A stretch of 64,000 nucleotides of DNA from CP2-2F sp034436355 (lineage in GTDB: Bacteria > Chloroflexota > Anaerolineae > Aggregatilineales > UBA2796), in assembly GCA_034436355.1 (NCBI GenBank), contig DAOTVQ010000046.1, positions 1-64,000 of the forward strand. Direction: 5' to 3'. The notes under the pieces were generated by a model. The model saw nothing but the letters and a program-made list of their open reading frames with translations. It did not search any database and was not told where the DNA came from. This document shows positions 7,599 to 16,039 of the stretch, one piece after another. The position numbers were made by a program, and so were the translations under genes. Positions within the stretch are counted from its first letter, which is position 1. The number at the start of each line of letters is the position of its first letter.

Positions 7599-8501
7599 CT
7601 AATCCGCGGCGCCTTCTTGCTGTTTCTTACGGCGCTCGATCAGGCGTGCGGCAATTCGCCCCAATTTTTGATGATGCTTGATCAGTTTCAACTGTGATTC
7701 ACGCGCACGGGCAAGCGTCGGCTCAAGCTGATCAATGCCCCAGTAGCGCCATAGCGTATCAATCACCTGTGTGTAATATTCAGCAGGACCGTAGTTCGCC
7801 TTTGCCGCCAACAGCTCAGAGCGCTCTTGATAGTTGGGCATTCCGCTGCCGGGCATCTCAAATTTCATAATGACCTCTGCCAGCGGGTAGACGTAGTTCG
7901 GTTCAACCTCAAGGTGATATTTGACGGCATCGCGGTAGAATGCCATGTGTAGCGTTTCGTCTTTTGCTAGGCGGCGCAGCGCACGCGAAAGGCGTGGGTC
8001 TTCTGCCTCGGCAATATCCGCCACGCGCAGATAGAAAGTTTGGGTTGCCAGCTCTTGAATGGCAGTGTAGGCAATCGCGCCAAAGTGCGAATCAATGGTG
8101 CTTGCCCAACCTTGCCGAATCACGCTCTTACGCATGGCAGCCCGCCGTTTGGCATCCCCATTACCGCCGAGCAACAGGTAGGTCTCCAACAGCAAGGCGT
8201 GTTGATCTTCTTCGGAAGTCCACGTATGCAGAAATTCCGTCATCACGCTCAGCGAGCCGCGAAAAGCAGCGTACAAATGTGTGGTGAACCATGGCAGATT
8301 CACCTCAGTCAGCAGTGCTGTCTCCACAGCGGTATAGACCACGGGCGAAAGCTGTGGGATGCTCTCGGGGTTTGCCTTCAGTTCGTCCAATGGTAAATAT
8401 TCGCTGTATGCCCAATCAATGCGCTTAGCCCGTTCGTGGTGCGCGTCGTACAGACCGCGCAGTTTTGGCTCTAAGGATGGGATTAAATGTGCAAGCGACA
8501 T
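7599..8501 (-). CDS. Acyl-ACP desaturase (ferritin-like diiron)
   Basis: This 300-residue helical protein has the diiron ligand pattern of soluble fatty-acid desaturases: a Glu in ETALLTEVNLPW near residue 85, E-E-D-Q-H near 118, a Glu in AIQELATQ near 170, and D-E-T-L-H near 203. It matches the stearoyl-ACP desaturase / DesA family, which introduces a cis double bond into ACP-bound acyl chains using O2 and reduced ferredoxin. The last 25 residues are Lys/Arg/Gln-rich. It is transcribed alone, with a hairpin after its stop, and a Rieske ferredoxin gene follows on the same strand. Together with FabL it suggests that membrane fluidity is adjusted under aerobic conditions. Confidence 0.88.
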   Translation of the reverse strand: MSLAHLIPSLEPKLRGLYDAHHERAKRIDWAYSEYLPLDELKANPESIPQLSPVVYTAVETALLTEVNLPWFTTHLYAAFRGSLSVMTEFLHTWTSEEDQHALLLETYLLLGGNGDAKRRAAMRKSVIRQGWASTIDSHFGAIAYTAIQELATQTFYLRVADIAEAEDPRLSRALRRLAKDETLHMAFYRDAVKYHLEVEPNYVYPLAEVIMKFEMPGSGMPNYQERSELLAAKANYGPAEYYTQVIDTLWRYWGIDQLEPTLARARESQLKLIKHHQKLGRIAARLIERRKKQQEGAAD

Positions 8502-8581
8502 GCTGTGTGTGCCTCTACTTCTATCAGACTTAACTTATGTGCTTAGGCGCGCACGCCGCCAAACGACTTTGCGCTCCCTAG

Positions 8582-8590
8582 ATTGTAGCA
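8582..8590 (-). promoter_or_regulatory. Extended -10 promoter of the desaturase gene
   Basis: On the minus strand TG-C-TACAAT (TGn plus a five-of-six -10) without an evident -35, about 80 bases before the start codon. Confidence 0.4.
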
Positions 8591-8632
8591 TTTTTCACAG
8601 GGAAGGGCGAAGCACACACTTTAACTTAATGT

Positions 8633-10555
8633 TTAAGCCTGTAGTTCAGCACTGCGCTTGAACTGCGTCTCGTAAAGCGCCGCGTACAAGCCGCCCTGTG
8701 CCAAAAGGTCGCTGTGTGTGCCACGTTCGACCACGCGCCCGCGATCCAGCACGAGGATTAGATCGGCTGCTAGAATGGTGCTGAGCCGATGCGCGATCAC
8801 AAGGCTGGTGCGCCCCTGCATCACACGCTCCAAGGCTGCCTGAATAAGCGCCTCGGACTGAGAGTCCAGATGTGAGGTTGCCTCATCAAGCACGAGGATA
8901 CGTGGGTTTTTTAAGATAACCCTTGCGATGGCGATTCGTTGCTTTTCGCCACCGCTCAGGCGATAGCCACGCTCTCCCACCAACGTCTGGTAGCCGTTCG
9001 GCAGTTGGCTAATGAAATCGTGGATGTTAGCAGCGCGTGCGGCTGCCTCGATCTCAGCGTCGGTTGCCTCAGGTTTGGCATAGAGCAGGTTGGTCTTGAT
9101 CGTATCGTGAAAGAGGTAAGTCTCTTGCGTCACCATGCCAATGGCAGACGAGAGCGTGCCGAGCGTGAGGTCGCGCAAGTCGTGACCATCCAACAGGATG
9201 CGCCCTGCCGTCGGATCATACAAACGCGGCAGCAGGTAGGTGATGGTCGTCTTGCCGGCACCGCTGGGCCCGACTAAGGCTGCCAGCTTTCCTGCGGGAA
9301 TGGTAAAGCTGACTTCCTCTAAGGCGACAGTGCGCGCTTGCGTGTGCGGTGTGCCGTTTGCTGCCGTTTGCTCACCACTAAACACGGCGCGCACGCTCTC
9401 CACACCGCCGCGATCCACGCTGCTGAGTAGTGTTTCCCCTTCGGCGTAGCTGAACGAGACATTTTCAAAGGTCACTTCGCCGCGAATTTCAGCAGGCGAA
9501 AGCGTAAGTGCATCGGGCTGTTCGGCAATCTCAATCGGCTGATCAATGATCTCAAAGACGCGCTCAAAACTGACCATTGAGGAAGCAAACTCGACCGGCG
9601 CGTTGGCAAGCGCTTGCAGCGGCGCGTAAATCTGCGTTAGGTACAAACCGAAGGCGACGATCAAGCCCGCGCTAAAGACGCCTTCCAACGCCAGATGCCC
9701 GCCGATCCAATAGGCGAGCGCCACACCTACCGCGCTGATCAAGCCCAAGCTGACGAACATCGTGCTGCCCGTCACTGCGCGCTGCACGCCAATATCGCGC
9801 ACGCTTGCTGCCCGATCATTAAAGCGCGCCGATTCTTCGCCGCCGCGCCCAAAGAGCTTCACCAGCAGCGCACCGCTGATGTTGAGCGTCTCGCTAACCA
9901 TAGCGTTCATCTGCGCGTTGAGTTCACTTTGCCGCTTGATCATATCCCGCAGTTGGCGCCCGATGCTGCGCGCCGGCAGTACAAAGAGCGGCACGACGAT
10001 CAAGCCGAGCAATGTCAGACGCCACTCCAGCGCCAGCATCACGCCCAGCGTTGCCACAACGGTGATCAGGTTGGTGATGATGCTGACCACTGTGCTGTTG
10101 ATGGCACTCTGTGCGCCGACCACATCATTGTTCAGGCGGCTCATTAGCTCGCCCGTCTTGGCGTTGGTGAAGAAGCGCAGCGACATCTTTTGCAGGTGTG
10201 CGTACAAATCGCTGCGTAAGGTGTAAATGACGCCTTCACCAATACTGGCTGTTAGCCAGCGCTGAAAGACTGCTATCGCGCCGCCCAGAATCGGCACTGC
10301 CACAATGCCTAGCGCTAACAGATTCAACAGAGCGCCATCCCGTTCGGGCAGCGCCACATCAATCAGTTGGCGAAAGAGCAGCGGCGTTGCCAGATTCAGC
10401 AGTGAACTGAACAGAATCGCCACCAGTACTAAGCCAATCTTACTGCGGTAAGGCTTGGCATAGCGCAGCACGCGCATGATCAGCGCACGGCTGACACGCG
10501 GCTTGTTCTGCGCGTCATACATTAGGTAGGAGAACCAACCACCACCATGAAACAT
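8633..10555 (-). CDS. ABC exporter, fused membrane and ATPase domains (MsbA/MdlB-like)
   Basis: The 640-residue half-transporter has six membrane segments in about residues 35-320 and a nucleotide-binding domain from about 355. Walker A is GPSGAGKTT near 430, the Q-loop VTQETYLF follows near 478, the signature is LSGGEKQRIA near 535, Walker B plus catalytic Glu is ILVLDEATSHLD near 555, and the switch His lies in IAHRLST near 592. It should form a homodimer that exports lipids, peptides or drugs. Between the A-loop strand (VSFSYAEG) and the strand before Walker A, an extra segment of about 35 residues is present that most exporters lack. The ATG has GAGGGG upstream. It stands alone; the desaturase gene lies about 130 bases downstream. 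Confidence 0.92.
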   Translation of the reverse strand: MFHGGGWFSYLMYDAQNKPRVSRALIMRVLRYAKPYRSKIGLVLVAILFSSLLNLATPLLFRQLIDVALPERDGALLNLLALGIVAVPILGGAIAVFQRWLTASIGEGVIYTLRSDLYAHLQKMSLRFFTNAKTGELMSRLNNDVVGAQSAINSTVVSIITNLITVVATLGVMLALEWRLTLLGLIVVPLFVLPARSIGRQLRDMIKRQSELNAQMNAMVSETLNISGALLVKLFGRGGEESARFNDRAASVRDIGVQRAVTGSTMFVSLGLISAVGVALAYWIGGHLALEGVFSAGLIVAFGLYLTQIYAPLQALANAPVEFASSMVSFERVFEIIDQPIEIAEQPDALTLSPAEIRGEVTFENVSFSYAEGETLLSSVDRGGVESVRAVFSGEQTAANGTPHTQARTVALEEVSFTIPAGKLAALVGPSGAGKTTITYLLPRLYDPTAGRILLDGHDLRDLTLGTLSSAIGMVTQETYLFHDTIKTNLLYAKPEATDAEIEAAARAANIHDFISQLPNGYQTLVGERGYRLSGGEKQRIAIARVILKNPRILVLDEATSHLDSQSEALIQAALERVMQGRTSLVIAHRLSTILAADLILVLDRGRVVERGTHSDLLAQGGLYAALYETQFKRSAELQA

Positions 10556-10727
10556 CAGAACATCCCCTCACACACTGAACAAGTTGGGCAGAATCAGATC
10601 AATTCCGCCGCTGAGCCATTCGGTGAGTATAGCAAGGCTGCCGCCAAAGTGCGCCTATGCTTTTGGGTAGGCGTGTGGTGGGAAGGCGCGGCTAACAAGT
10701 AAGCCTAAGCCACCCAAGAACCTCAAG

Positions 10728-10756
10728 TGGCAAACGTCCCCGATTAACGCTATGAT
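10728..10756 (+). promoter_or_regulatory. Promoter of the universal stress protein gene
   Basis: TGGCAA (10728-10733), a 17-base spacer and TATGAT (10751-10756). I see nothing else in the rest of the 240-base intergenic stretch from 10556. Confidence 0.5.
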
Positions 10757-10796
10757 CAGCCCTAACTTTTACATAATCACAAAGGATTTTTATGTG

Positions 10797-11291
10797 ATGG
10801 GCTATGATAGAGTATTGGTGACGCTTGACGGCTCAAAATTTGCCGAGATCGCGCTTGAACACGCTATTAAAATCGCCAGTGCTGGCGCAAACATTCACGT
10901 CCTTTCCGTCATGGCACAAGACACAATCAGCGAGATGGCGTCGTTGGTGAGTGCTGTTGCACAGCCGCCCGCCACAGAAGATCAAACGTGGCCCCCTATT
11001 CAAAAGCCCGATGATCCGCGTGCTGCACATGCCCGTGAAAGCTATCTGCGCCAAGTGAGCGATTGGTTGGCGCAAGCAGGCTTTGATGTGACGGTGGAAG
11101 TGCGCCCCGGCAGCGTGCTTGAGACCATTATCAGCGTGGCGCAAGATGGCTTCCAGATCATTGTGATGGCAACACACGGACGCAGCGGCATCGCCCGCGT
11201 GGCGCTTGGCAGCGTGGCGGAAGGCGTGCTGCATCGTTCGCCCTGCCCCGTCCTGATCATCCCTGCCCGCGCTGTGCCGCCGCAAGCCTAA
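10797..11291 (+). CDS. Universal stress protein (UspA family)
   Basis: The likely start is ATG 10797, or the GTG just before it, because AAAGGA ends ten bases upstream; earlier in-frame starts lie within the promoter. The protein of about 164 residues is a single Usp domain: YDRVLVTLDGSKFAEIAL at the start and the ATP-binding GxxG-x9-GS(V) motif near the end as MATHGRSGIARVALGSVAEG, followed by HRSPCPVLIIP. That motif indicates the nucleotide-binding subclass. A loop of about 30 residues between strand 2 and helix 2 is Pro-rich. Usp proteins aid survival under stress or starvation through poorly defined binding roles. Confidence 0.9.
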   Translation: MGYDRVLVTLDGSKFAEIALEHAIKIASAGANIHVLSVMAQDTISEMASLVSAVAQPPATEDQTWPPIQKPDDPRAAHARESYLRQVSDWLAQAGFDVTVEVRPGSVLETIISVAQDGFQIIVMATHGRSGIARVALGSVAEGVLHRSPCPVLIIPARAVPPQA

Positions 11292-11375
11292 CCCTAGTCA
11301 ATCCCGCCTAAGTGTGCTATCTTTTGCAATAGATTGTGACGTAATACACAAACAGAGCGCAGCAAGGAATATCGG

Positions 11376-12389
11376 ATGACAAGCACAGCTAGTCCACGTG
11401 ATCCAGCGGTGACAGCGCGCCTATTTCTGCGTATGGCGCTTGGTGCGGTTGCCACCACCTTCTTGATGATTGTGATCGGCGCAGTGACCCGCGTCACCGA
11501 GTCAGGCTATGGGTGCGGTCCGTATTGGCCCTCGTGCAACGGGCATATCATCCCTGAGTTTGAAGATATAACGGTGGTCATTGAATACGGACACCGCTTG
11601 TTTGCCCTGATCGTCGGCTTTTTCGCCATTGGCGTCAGCCTGATGGCGTGGCGCCACTATCGGGCGCAGCCTTTGTTGTTCACGCCCGCTATGCTTGGCG
11701 TTGGGCTGTTCTTTTTGCAGAGCGCTATTGGCGCGCTGACCGTTGTGATCTACACGCACGCCGCCCACTGGATCAGCGTGATGATTCATCTTGGCAACAG
11801 CATGTTCTTGCTGGCTGCGTTCATCGTGGTCTATGTGAATGGCAGGCGCGTGCTGCTGCCGTTGCCCGCACCGCGCACGCCACGCTTTTACATCCCGCCG
11901 CTGCAATTGGTGCTTGCCACCACACTCAGTTTTATGGTGGCGATGGTCGGCGCAGCAGTGGCGGGGCAAAACGCCACCAAAGCCTGTGTTGGCTACCCGC
12001 TGTGCAGCGGCGAGCTTTTTCCATTTTCACAGGGTGCGCCACAGATGGTGCATATGCTGCACCGCCTGATCGCGGGTGCGCTGGGCGCCTTGCTGATCAT
12101 GATGCTGTGGCAAGCCCGTGCGGATGTTAGCCCTGTGCTGCGGCGCGCCTTGCAGAGCGCCTTTGCCATCTACCTTGCCCAAGCCGTGCTTGGTGCTTCA
12201 ATCGTGTTAATTGATGATCGGGATTGGCTGGTCATCTCGCGCTCGCTGCACGTCTTTTTTGCAGCGGCGACGTGGGCAGCCATGATTGCTGCGAGTACAT
12301 ATGCATGGCTACAACGCTTGCCGAACGCCCTAACGACCCTAGCCCAACAACCATCGGACGTGGTACGCTCCGCGACTACGTCCAACTAG
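11376..12389 (+). CDS. ctaA: Haem A synthase (COX15/CtaA)
   Basis: A 337-residue membrane protein with about eight segments in two pseudo-symmetric halves. Each half has the expected features: a Cys pair in the first extracytoplasmic loop (GCGPYWPSC) and a matching pair in the second half (ACVGYPLC), and haem-ligand histidines in EYGHRL, MIHLGNS, HMLHRL and RSLHVF. CtaA oxidises the methyl group of haem O to give haem A for cytochrome oxidase. It is followed by ctaB, whose start lies inside its coding sequence by 85 bases, and by a cytochrome c gene. The oxidase subunits are not in this window. Confidence 0.93.
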   Translation: MTSTASPRDPAVTARLFLRMALGAVATTFLMIVIGAVTRVTESGYGCGPYWPSCNGHIIPEFEDITVVIEYGHRLFALIVGFFAIGVSLMAWRHYRAQPLLFTPAMLGVGLFFLQSAIGALTVVIYTHAAHWISVMIHLGNSMFLLAAFIVVYVNGRRVLLPLPAPRTPRFYIPPLQLVLATTLSFMVAMVGAAVAGQNATKACVGYPLCSGELFPFSQGAPQMVHMLHRLIAGALGALLIMMLWQARADVSPVLRRALQSAFAIYLAQAVLGASIVLIDDRDWLVISRSLHVFFAAATWAAMIAASTYAWLQRLPNALTTLAQQPSDVVRSATTSN

Positions 12390-13222
12390 CTAAGCCGCGC
12401 ATCGTCACCTTGCTGATCTTCACCACCGTCACGGCGATGGTGGTAGCAGCACAAGGTGCGCCGCTGGAACTTGTGACCCTTATTGCAACTGTCATTGGCG
12501 GCTCGTTGGCGGCGGCGGGCGCCAGCGCGCTTAACCAATACATAGACCGCGACATGGATAAGCAGATGTCGCGCACCAAAAACCGCCCGATTCCCGCCGG
12601 GCGCGTTGCGCCGATCTACGCCCTGATCTATGGCACGCTACTAGTGATCGCCTCTGTGCTGATCTTAGTCGCCTTCGTCAACCTGTTGGCGGCAGCCCTA
12701 GCGCTGATCGGCGCACTCTACTATGTGGTGCTGTATACAATCCTGCTCAAGCGCAACACGGTGCTGAACATCCTGATCGGCGGCGGCGCAGGTGCTATCC
12801 CGGTCTTGGTCGGTTGGGCAGCCGTCACAGGTACGTTGGAGGCGGGCGCTTTTGTGCTGTTTGCCATTGTCTTTTACTGGACTCCGCCCCACAGTTGGGC
12901 GTTGGCGCTCTTGGTGAATGCCGACTATGCGCGTGCCAACGTGCCGATGATGCCTGTTGCACGTGGCGTTGAGGCTGCCCGCGTTCAGATTTTGCTGTAT
13001 TCGCTCCAGTTGGTGGCGCTTTCGCTGCTGCCTGTGCCGTTCCGCATTTCGGGCTTGTTCTACCTGATCGCAGCGCTGCTGCTGGGCGGCGGCATGATCT
13101 ATGAGGCGGTGCGCCTGCTTAACGAACGGAATGGCGTTGCTGCTAAGCGTACTTATAAGTATTCAACGTTCTATTTGGCGCTGCTCTTTCTCGCCATGAT
13201 CGTTGACCAAATCTTCAGATAG
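12305..13222 (+). CDS. ctaB: Protohaem IX farnesyltransferase (haem O synthase)
   Basis: I start this at ATG 12305 (MATTLAERPNDP), which gives 305 residues, the usual length for CtaB; the longer open frame upstream only shadows ctaA. The UbiA-family active site is present: NQYIDRDMDKQMSRTKNRP near residue 75 with its Asp-x3-Asp, and the second Asp-rich loop near 200 in a degenerate form (LLVNADYARANVPM). About eight membrane segments follow. The enzyme adds a farnesyl group to haem B to give haem O, the substrate of the upstream CtaA. The 85-base overlap with ctaA in a different frame is unusually long and implies coupled translation. Confidence 0.92.
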   Translation: MATTLAERPNDPSPTTIGRGTLRDYVQLAKPRIVTLLIFTTVTAMVVAAQGAPLELVTLIATVIGGSLAAAGASALNQYIDRDMDKQMSRTKNRPIPAGRVAPIYALIYGTLLVIASVLILVAFVNLLAAALALIGALYYVVLYTILLKRNTVLNILIGGGAGAIPVLVGWAAVTGTLEAGAFVLFAIVFYWTPPHSWALALLVNADYARANVPMMPVARGVEAARVQILLYSLQLVALSLLPVPFRISGLFYLIAALLLGGGMIYEAVRLLNERNGVAAKRTYKYSTFYLALLFLAMIVDQIFR

Positions 13223-13232
13223 AGGCTTACAA

Positions 13233-13706
13233 ATGTCCGAACAACCACCATCACAAGTGCCGCGCTTTTCACCTTTTATTACCCTCTTTGGCGCTGTGCT
13301 TATCATTGGCTTTGGCATCGCCTTTTTTGCCGTTTTGGGCAACGTGCCAAACCTGCAACGGCTCATGACGCCCGTCTTGGTGACGGCATCGCCACAGTTC
13401 ACTGATAGCATCGAGGCGCAGGTTGCCGCTGCTGATCCGAGCAAAGGTGCAGCAGTCTTCGAAAAATATGCCTGTGCCGCCTGCCACCACGCTCAGGATG
13501 GTGTCGGGCCCGCCCTGACAGGCATGGGTGCGCGTGCCGCAACGCGCCGCCCAAACTATAGCGCTGCTGCCTACATCTACGAGTCGATCATCGAGCCGAA
13601 CGCTTTCATCGTGCCAGACTACGCCAACATCATGGTTTCCAACTACAAGGCAAAAATCCCTGATGTAGAGCTATTCAACCTGATCGCATGGTTGCTGCGC
13701 CAGTAG
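13233..13706 (+). CDS. Membrane-anchored c-type cytochrome
   Basis: ATG 13233 has AGAGG upstream and lies ten bases after the ctaB stop. The 157-residue protein has one N-terminal membrane segment (about residues 14-40) and then a cytochrome c domain facing outside. The haem-binding motif CAACH lies near residue 85, and the Met ligand is probably in one of the segments DYANIMVSNY or TGMGA near the end. Only one haem motif is present. The operon with ctaA and ctaB suggests that it feeds electrons to, or takes part in maturation of, the haem-copper oxidase (inference). Its stop is two bases from the stop of the convergent YcaQ-like gene. Confidence 0.82.
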   Translation: MSEQPPSQVPRFSPFITLFGAVLIIGFGIAFFAVLGNVPNLQRLMTPVLVTASPQFTDSIEAQVAAADPSKGAAVFEKYACAACHHAQDGVGPALTGMGARAATRRPNYSAAAYIYESIIEPNAFIVPDYANIMVSNYKAKIPDVELFNLIAWLLRQ

Positions 13707-13708
13707 CG

Positions 13709-14983
13709 CTACAGAACGTGCAGTAGCGCTTTGCCAAACTCGGCAGGCGCGCTGCGGGCAATCTGTAGGTCGGTAGCGGCGTGCCACGCCATGAACTGCC
13801 GCAAGGCAGCCGCCACCGCCGCGATCAGTGCCGCCTCAGGCTGAACGCCTTCCTCAAGATGCAGCGCCTTCAGGTGCAGCACGCCGCTTTTACGATCCAA
13901 CTTAGGATCAAAGCGCCCGATTAGCCGTTCGCCGTGCAGAATCGACAAACTGAAATAGCCCCAGCGACGCTGCGGCTCGGGTTTGTACATCTCTATGCGC
14001 GGCTCAAAGTTCCAGAGGGCGAGCATCCGTTTGCCCGACCAGAACAGGTTATCGAAGGGGCTGAGAAAAGTTGTATGGGTGGCTGTCAGGGCGCTCTCCG
14101 CCGCCTGTTCAAGCAGAGGGCGATCTGCGTAGTGCAGCAAGTAGGTTGCCTGCGTGCCGTCTTGCTCTGCGATCTGGACGCTCTCCAAAACACCTTCCGC
14201 CATCAACGCCTTGAGGTAGGGCTTGCACTTGGTGTGCGTCATATAGAAATAATGGCTTGCCTGCTCAGGCTTGCAGATGCCCAACGCACGCACAGCGCGC
14301 ACCAACAAATGCCGATGATATTCTTCTGGGCTTGGCTCGCTGCGGTCTACCCAGTCAGGCAGCACGCGCTCAGTCAGATCATAAACGCGCTGGAAACGCT
14401 CACGCCGATCAATCATCAGGATGCCCGCGTTATAAAGATGCTCTAAGGCGTGCTTGGCAGGCTTCCAATCCCACCAACCGCTGCGCTTTTCGCCCTTGTA
14501 CTCAAAATCGGCGCTGCGTAAGCCGCCTTCGCGCCGAATGCGCTCTAACACATGATCAAGGGCTGCTTTGTGTTCAGGTTTGCCGATCCAATTTTGAAAC
14601 CAACCACTGCCACCCTCACGGTAGAAGCGCATCCGCGCCAAACGGTAGCGGTACTCGCTGAGCGGGATGAAGCAAGCGGCTTTCAGCCAATACTCAAAAA
14701 GGCGGCGGTTGCGCGCCGCTGGCGCTGCGTTTGGATCGCCATAGGCAACCTGATCGAGCAATTCGGGCGGATAGTTGCCCAGCCTGCTCCACAGCGCCAG
14801 ATATTGGCTGCGCTGCACCAATTGCAAGGTATCTATTTGCAAGCAGCCAATGCGCTCGATCATCGCGTAGAGCGAGTCGGCATCTGCGCTGCCGCTGAAG
14901 GGCGCAGCCAGCCCTTGCGCGTGCAGGGCAAGGCGCCGTGCCGCAGAGGTAGGGTAAACAATTTGTTTTGGGTGGTTCGGCAT
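13709..14983 (-). CDS. YcaQ/AlkX-type DNA glycosylase (winged-helix, HTH_42)
   Basis: I choose ATG 14983; a TTG lies three codons upstream. The 424-residue protein matches the HTH_42/YcaQ family: three winged-helix units followed by a beta-barrel. The block CLQIDTLQLVQRSQYLALWSR near residue 45 holds Q-I-D, the variant of the catalytic Gln-x-Gln motif that I recall as typical of AlkX (YcaQ) rather than AlkZ enzymes. FLSPFDNLFWSGKR near 310 and a basic, Trp-rich KGEKRSGWWDWKPAKHALE segment near 170 are also family hallmarks. These enzymes remove bulky N-alkyl adducts and unhook interstrand crosslinks. It is divergent from tatD, with only 50 bases between the starts. Confidence 0.85.
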   Translation of the reverse strand: MPNHPKQIVYPTSAARRLALHAQGLAAPFSGSADADSLYAMIERIGCLQIDTLQLVQRSQYLALWSRLGNYPPELLDQVAYGDPNAAPAARNRRLFEYWLKAACFIPLSEYRYRLARMRFYREGGSGWFQNWIGKPEHKAALDHVLERIRREGGLRSADFEYKGEKRSGWWDWKPAKHALEHLYNAGILMIDRRERFQRVYDLTERVLPDWVDRSEPSPEEYHRHLLVRAVRALGICKPEQASHYFYMTHTKCKPYLKALMAEGVLESVQIAEQDGTQATYLLHYADRPLLEQAAESALTATHTTFLSPFDNLFWSGKRMLALWNFEPRIEMYKPEPQRRWGYFSLSILHGERLIGRFDPKLDRKSGVLHLKALHLEEGVQPEAALIAAVAAALRQFMAWHAATDLQIARSAPAEFGKALLHVL

Positions 14984-15033
14984 GGTGTACAATACTACCT
15001 GTTTGAATAATCGCGCACAGGTGTTCTAGTATA

Positions 15034-15825
15034 ATGCTGATTGACACACATTGCCACTTCGACTTTGACGCCTTCGAGGCTGACCGCGCCGAACTTTGGG
15101 CAGCAGCGGCTGCGCAGGGCGTTACGCGGCTGATCAATCCCGCCATTGACCTTGAGACAGGCGCCCGTGCGCTGAAGTTGGCGGCGCAGTATGACGGCAT
15201 TTACGCCACAGCAGGCTTTCACCCGAACAGCACGGCGAACTACACGCCAAGCCTGCTGGCAGAGATCGAGCGGCAGGCGGCGCAGCCAAAGATCGTTGCC
15301 ATCGGCGAGATCGGCTTAGATTACCATTGGGATAAGAGTCCCAAGGCGCAGCAGTGGCACGCCTTTGAGGATCAGCTTGCCCTTGCCGCACGGCTAGGCT
15401 TGCCAGTGATCATTCACAACCGTGAGGCAAGCGAAGACGTGCTGAGCATCCTGAGCGCATGGCAGCCAAGCCTGCCACCTGCACAGCGCGAACGGATCGG
15501 CGTGCTGCATTCTTTCTCTGCGCCGCCAGAGATTGCCGAACGCGCCCTAGCGCTTGGCTTCTATCTCGGCTTCACCGGTCCGATCACCTACAAAAAGGCA
15601 GACGATCTGCGTGAGGTTGCGGCGCGTGTGCCGTTGGATCGCTTGCTGATCGAAACAGATGCGCCCTTTCTAACGCCACACCAACATCGCGGTGCGCGCA
15701 ACACGCCCGCCTACGTGCGCTATGTGGCAGAGCGCTTGGCGCTGTTGCACAACGTCCCTTACGCGGAAATGGCACAGATCACAACGCGAAATGCCGAACG
15801 GCTTTTTAACCTGCCAACAGCCTGA
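15034..15825 (+). CDS. tatD: TatD-family metal-dependent hydrolase (DNase)
   Basis: The 263-residue TIM-barrel protein has the TatD metal ligands in order: LIDTHCHFDF at the N-terminus (His-x-His), AIGEIGLDYHWD near residue 90 (Glu), VIIHNREASED near 127 (His), LHSFSAPPEIA near 155 (His), and LLIETDAPFL near 205 (Asp). TatD proteins are 3'-5' exonucleases active on single-stranded and damaged DNA, and the neighbouring divergent YcaQ-like glycosylase fits a DNA-repair setting. The length is typical. Despite the name it has no role in the Tat export genes found at 21 kb. Confidence 0.93.
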   Translation: MLIDTHCHFDFDAFEADRAELWAAAAAQGVTRLINPAIDLETGARALKLAAQYDGIYATAGFHPNSTANYTPSLLAEIERQAAQPKIVAIGEIGLDYHWDKSPKAQQWHAFEDQLALAARLGLPVIIHNREASEDVLSILSAWQPSLPPAQRERIGVLHSFSAPPEIAERALALGFYLGFTGPITYKKADDLREVAARVPLDRLLIETDAPFLTPHQHRGARNTPAYVRYVAERLALLHNVPYAEMAQITTRNAERLFNLPTA

Positions 15826-15862
15826 GCAAGGATGCAATCATGCGCTGGGGACTTTTTTCGAG

Positions 15863-16039
15863 ATGCTGACGGTGATGCTTGGCACATGGATTTTAGGCTT
15901 CCCAATCCTATGTGCGAGTATAAGCGCTCTGCGGCTTGGTGGCGGCGTTGAGTGGTTGGTAATGCTCACCTACCTCAGCATCCTTGCCACAGTCATTCCA
16001 CTCACAAATCACGCACCTGATACAAGTCCGCATCCCTAA
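15863..16039 (+). CDS. Possible small two-segment membrane protein
   Basis: This short frame follows tatD by about 40 bases on the same strand and encodes 58 residues. Two hydrophobic stretches (MLTVMLGTWILGFPILCASI and VEWLVMLTYLSILATVIPL) are separated by a short loop with ALRLGGG. A weak GGGGAC lies 18 bases upstream. Its last 38 bases overlap the end of elp3 on the other strand. It matches nothing I recognise. The hydrophobic pattern is better than expected by chance, but the frame is short and could be spurious. Confidence 0.35.
   Translation: MLTVMLGTWILGFPILCASISALRLGGGVEWLVMLTYLSILATVIPLTNHAPDTSPHP

Noticed and set aside
7156..8501. Desaturase and Rieske ferredoxin as one operon
   Set aside because: A 10-bp terminator stem and a separate promoter with 17-base spacing lie between the two genes.
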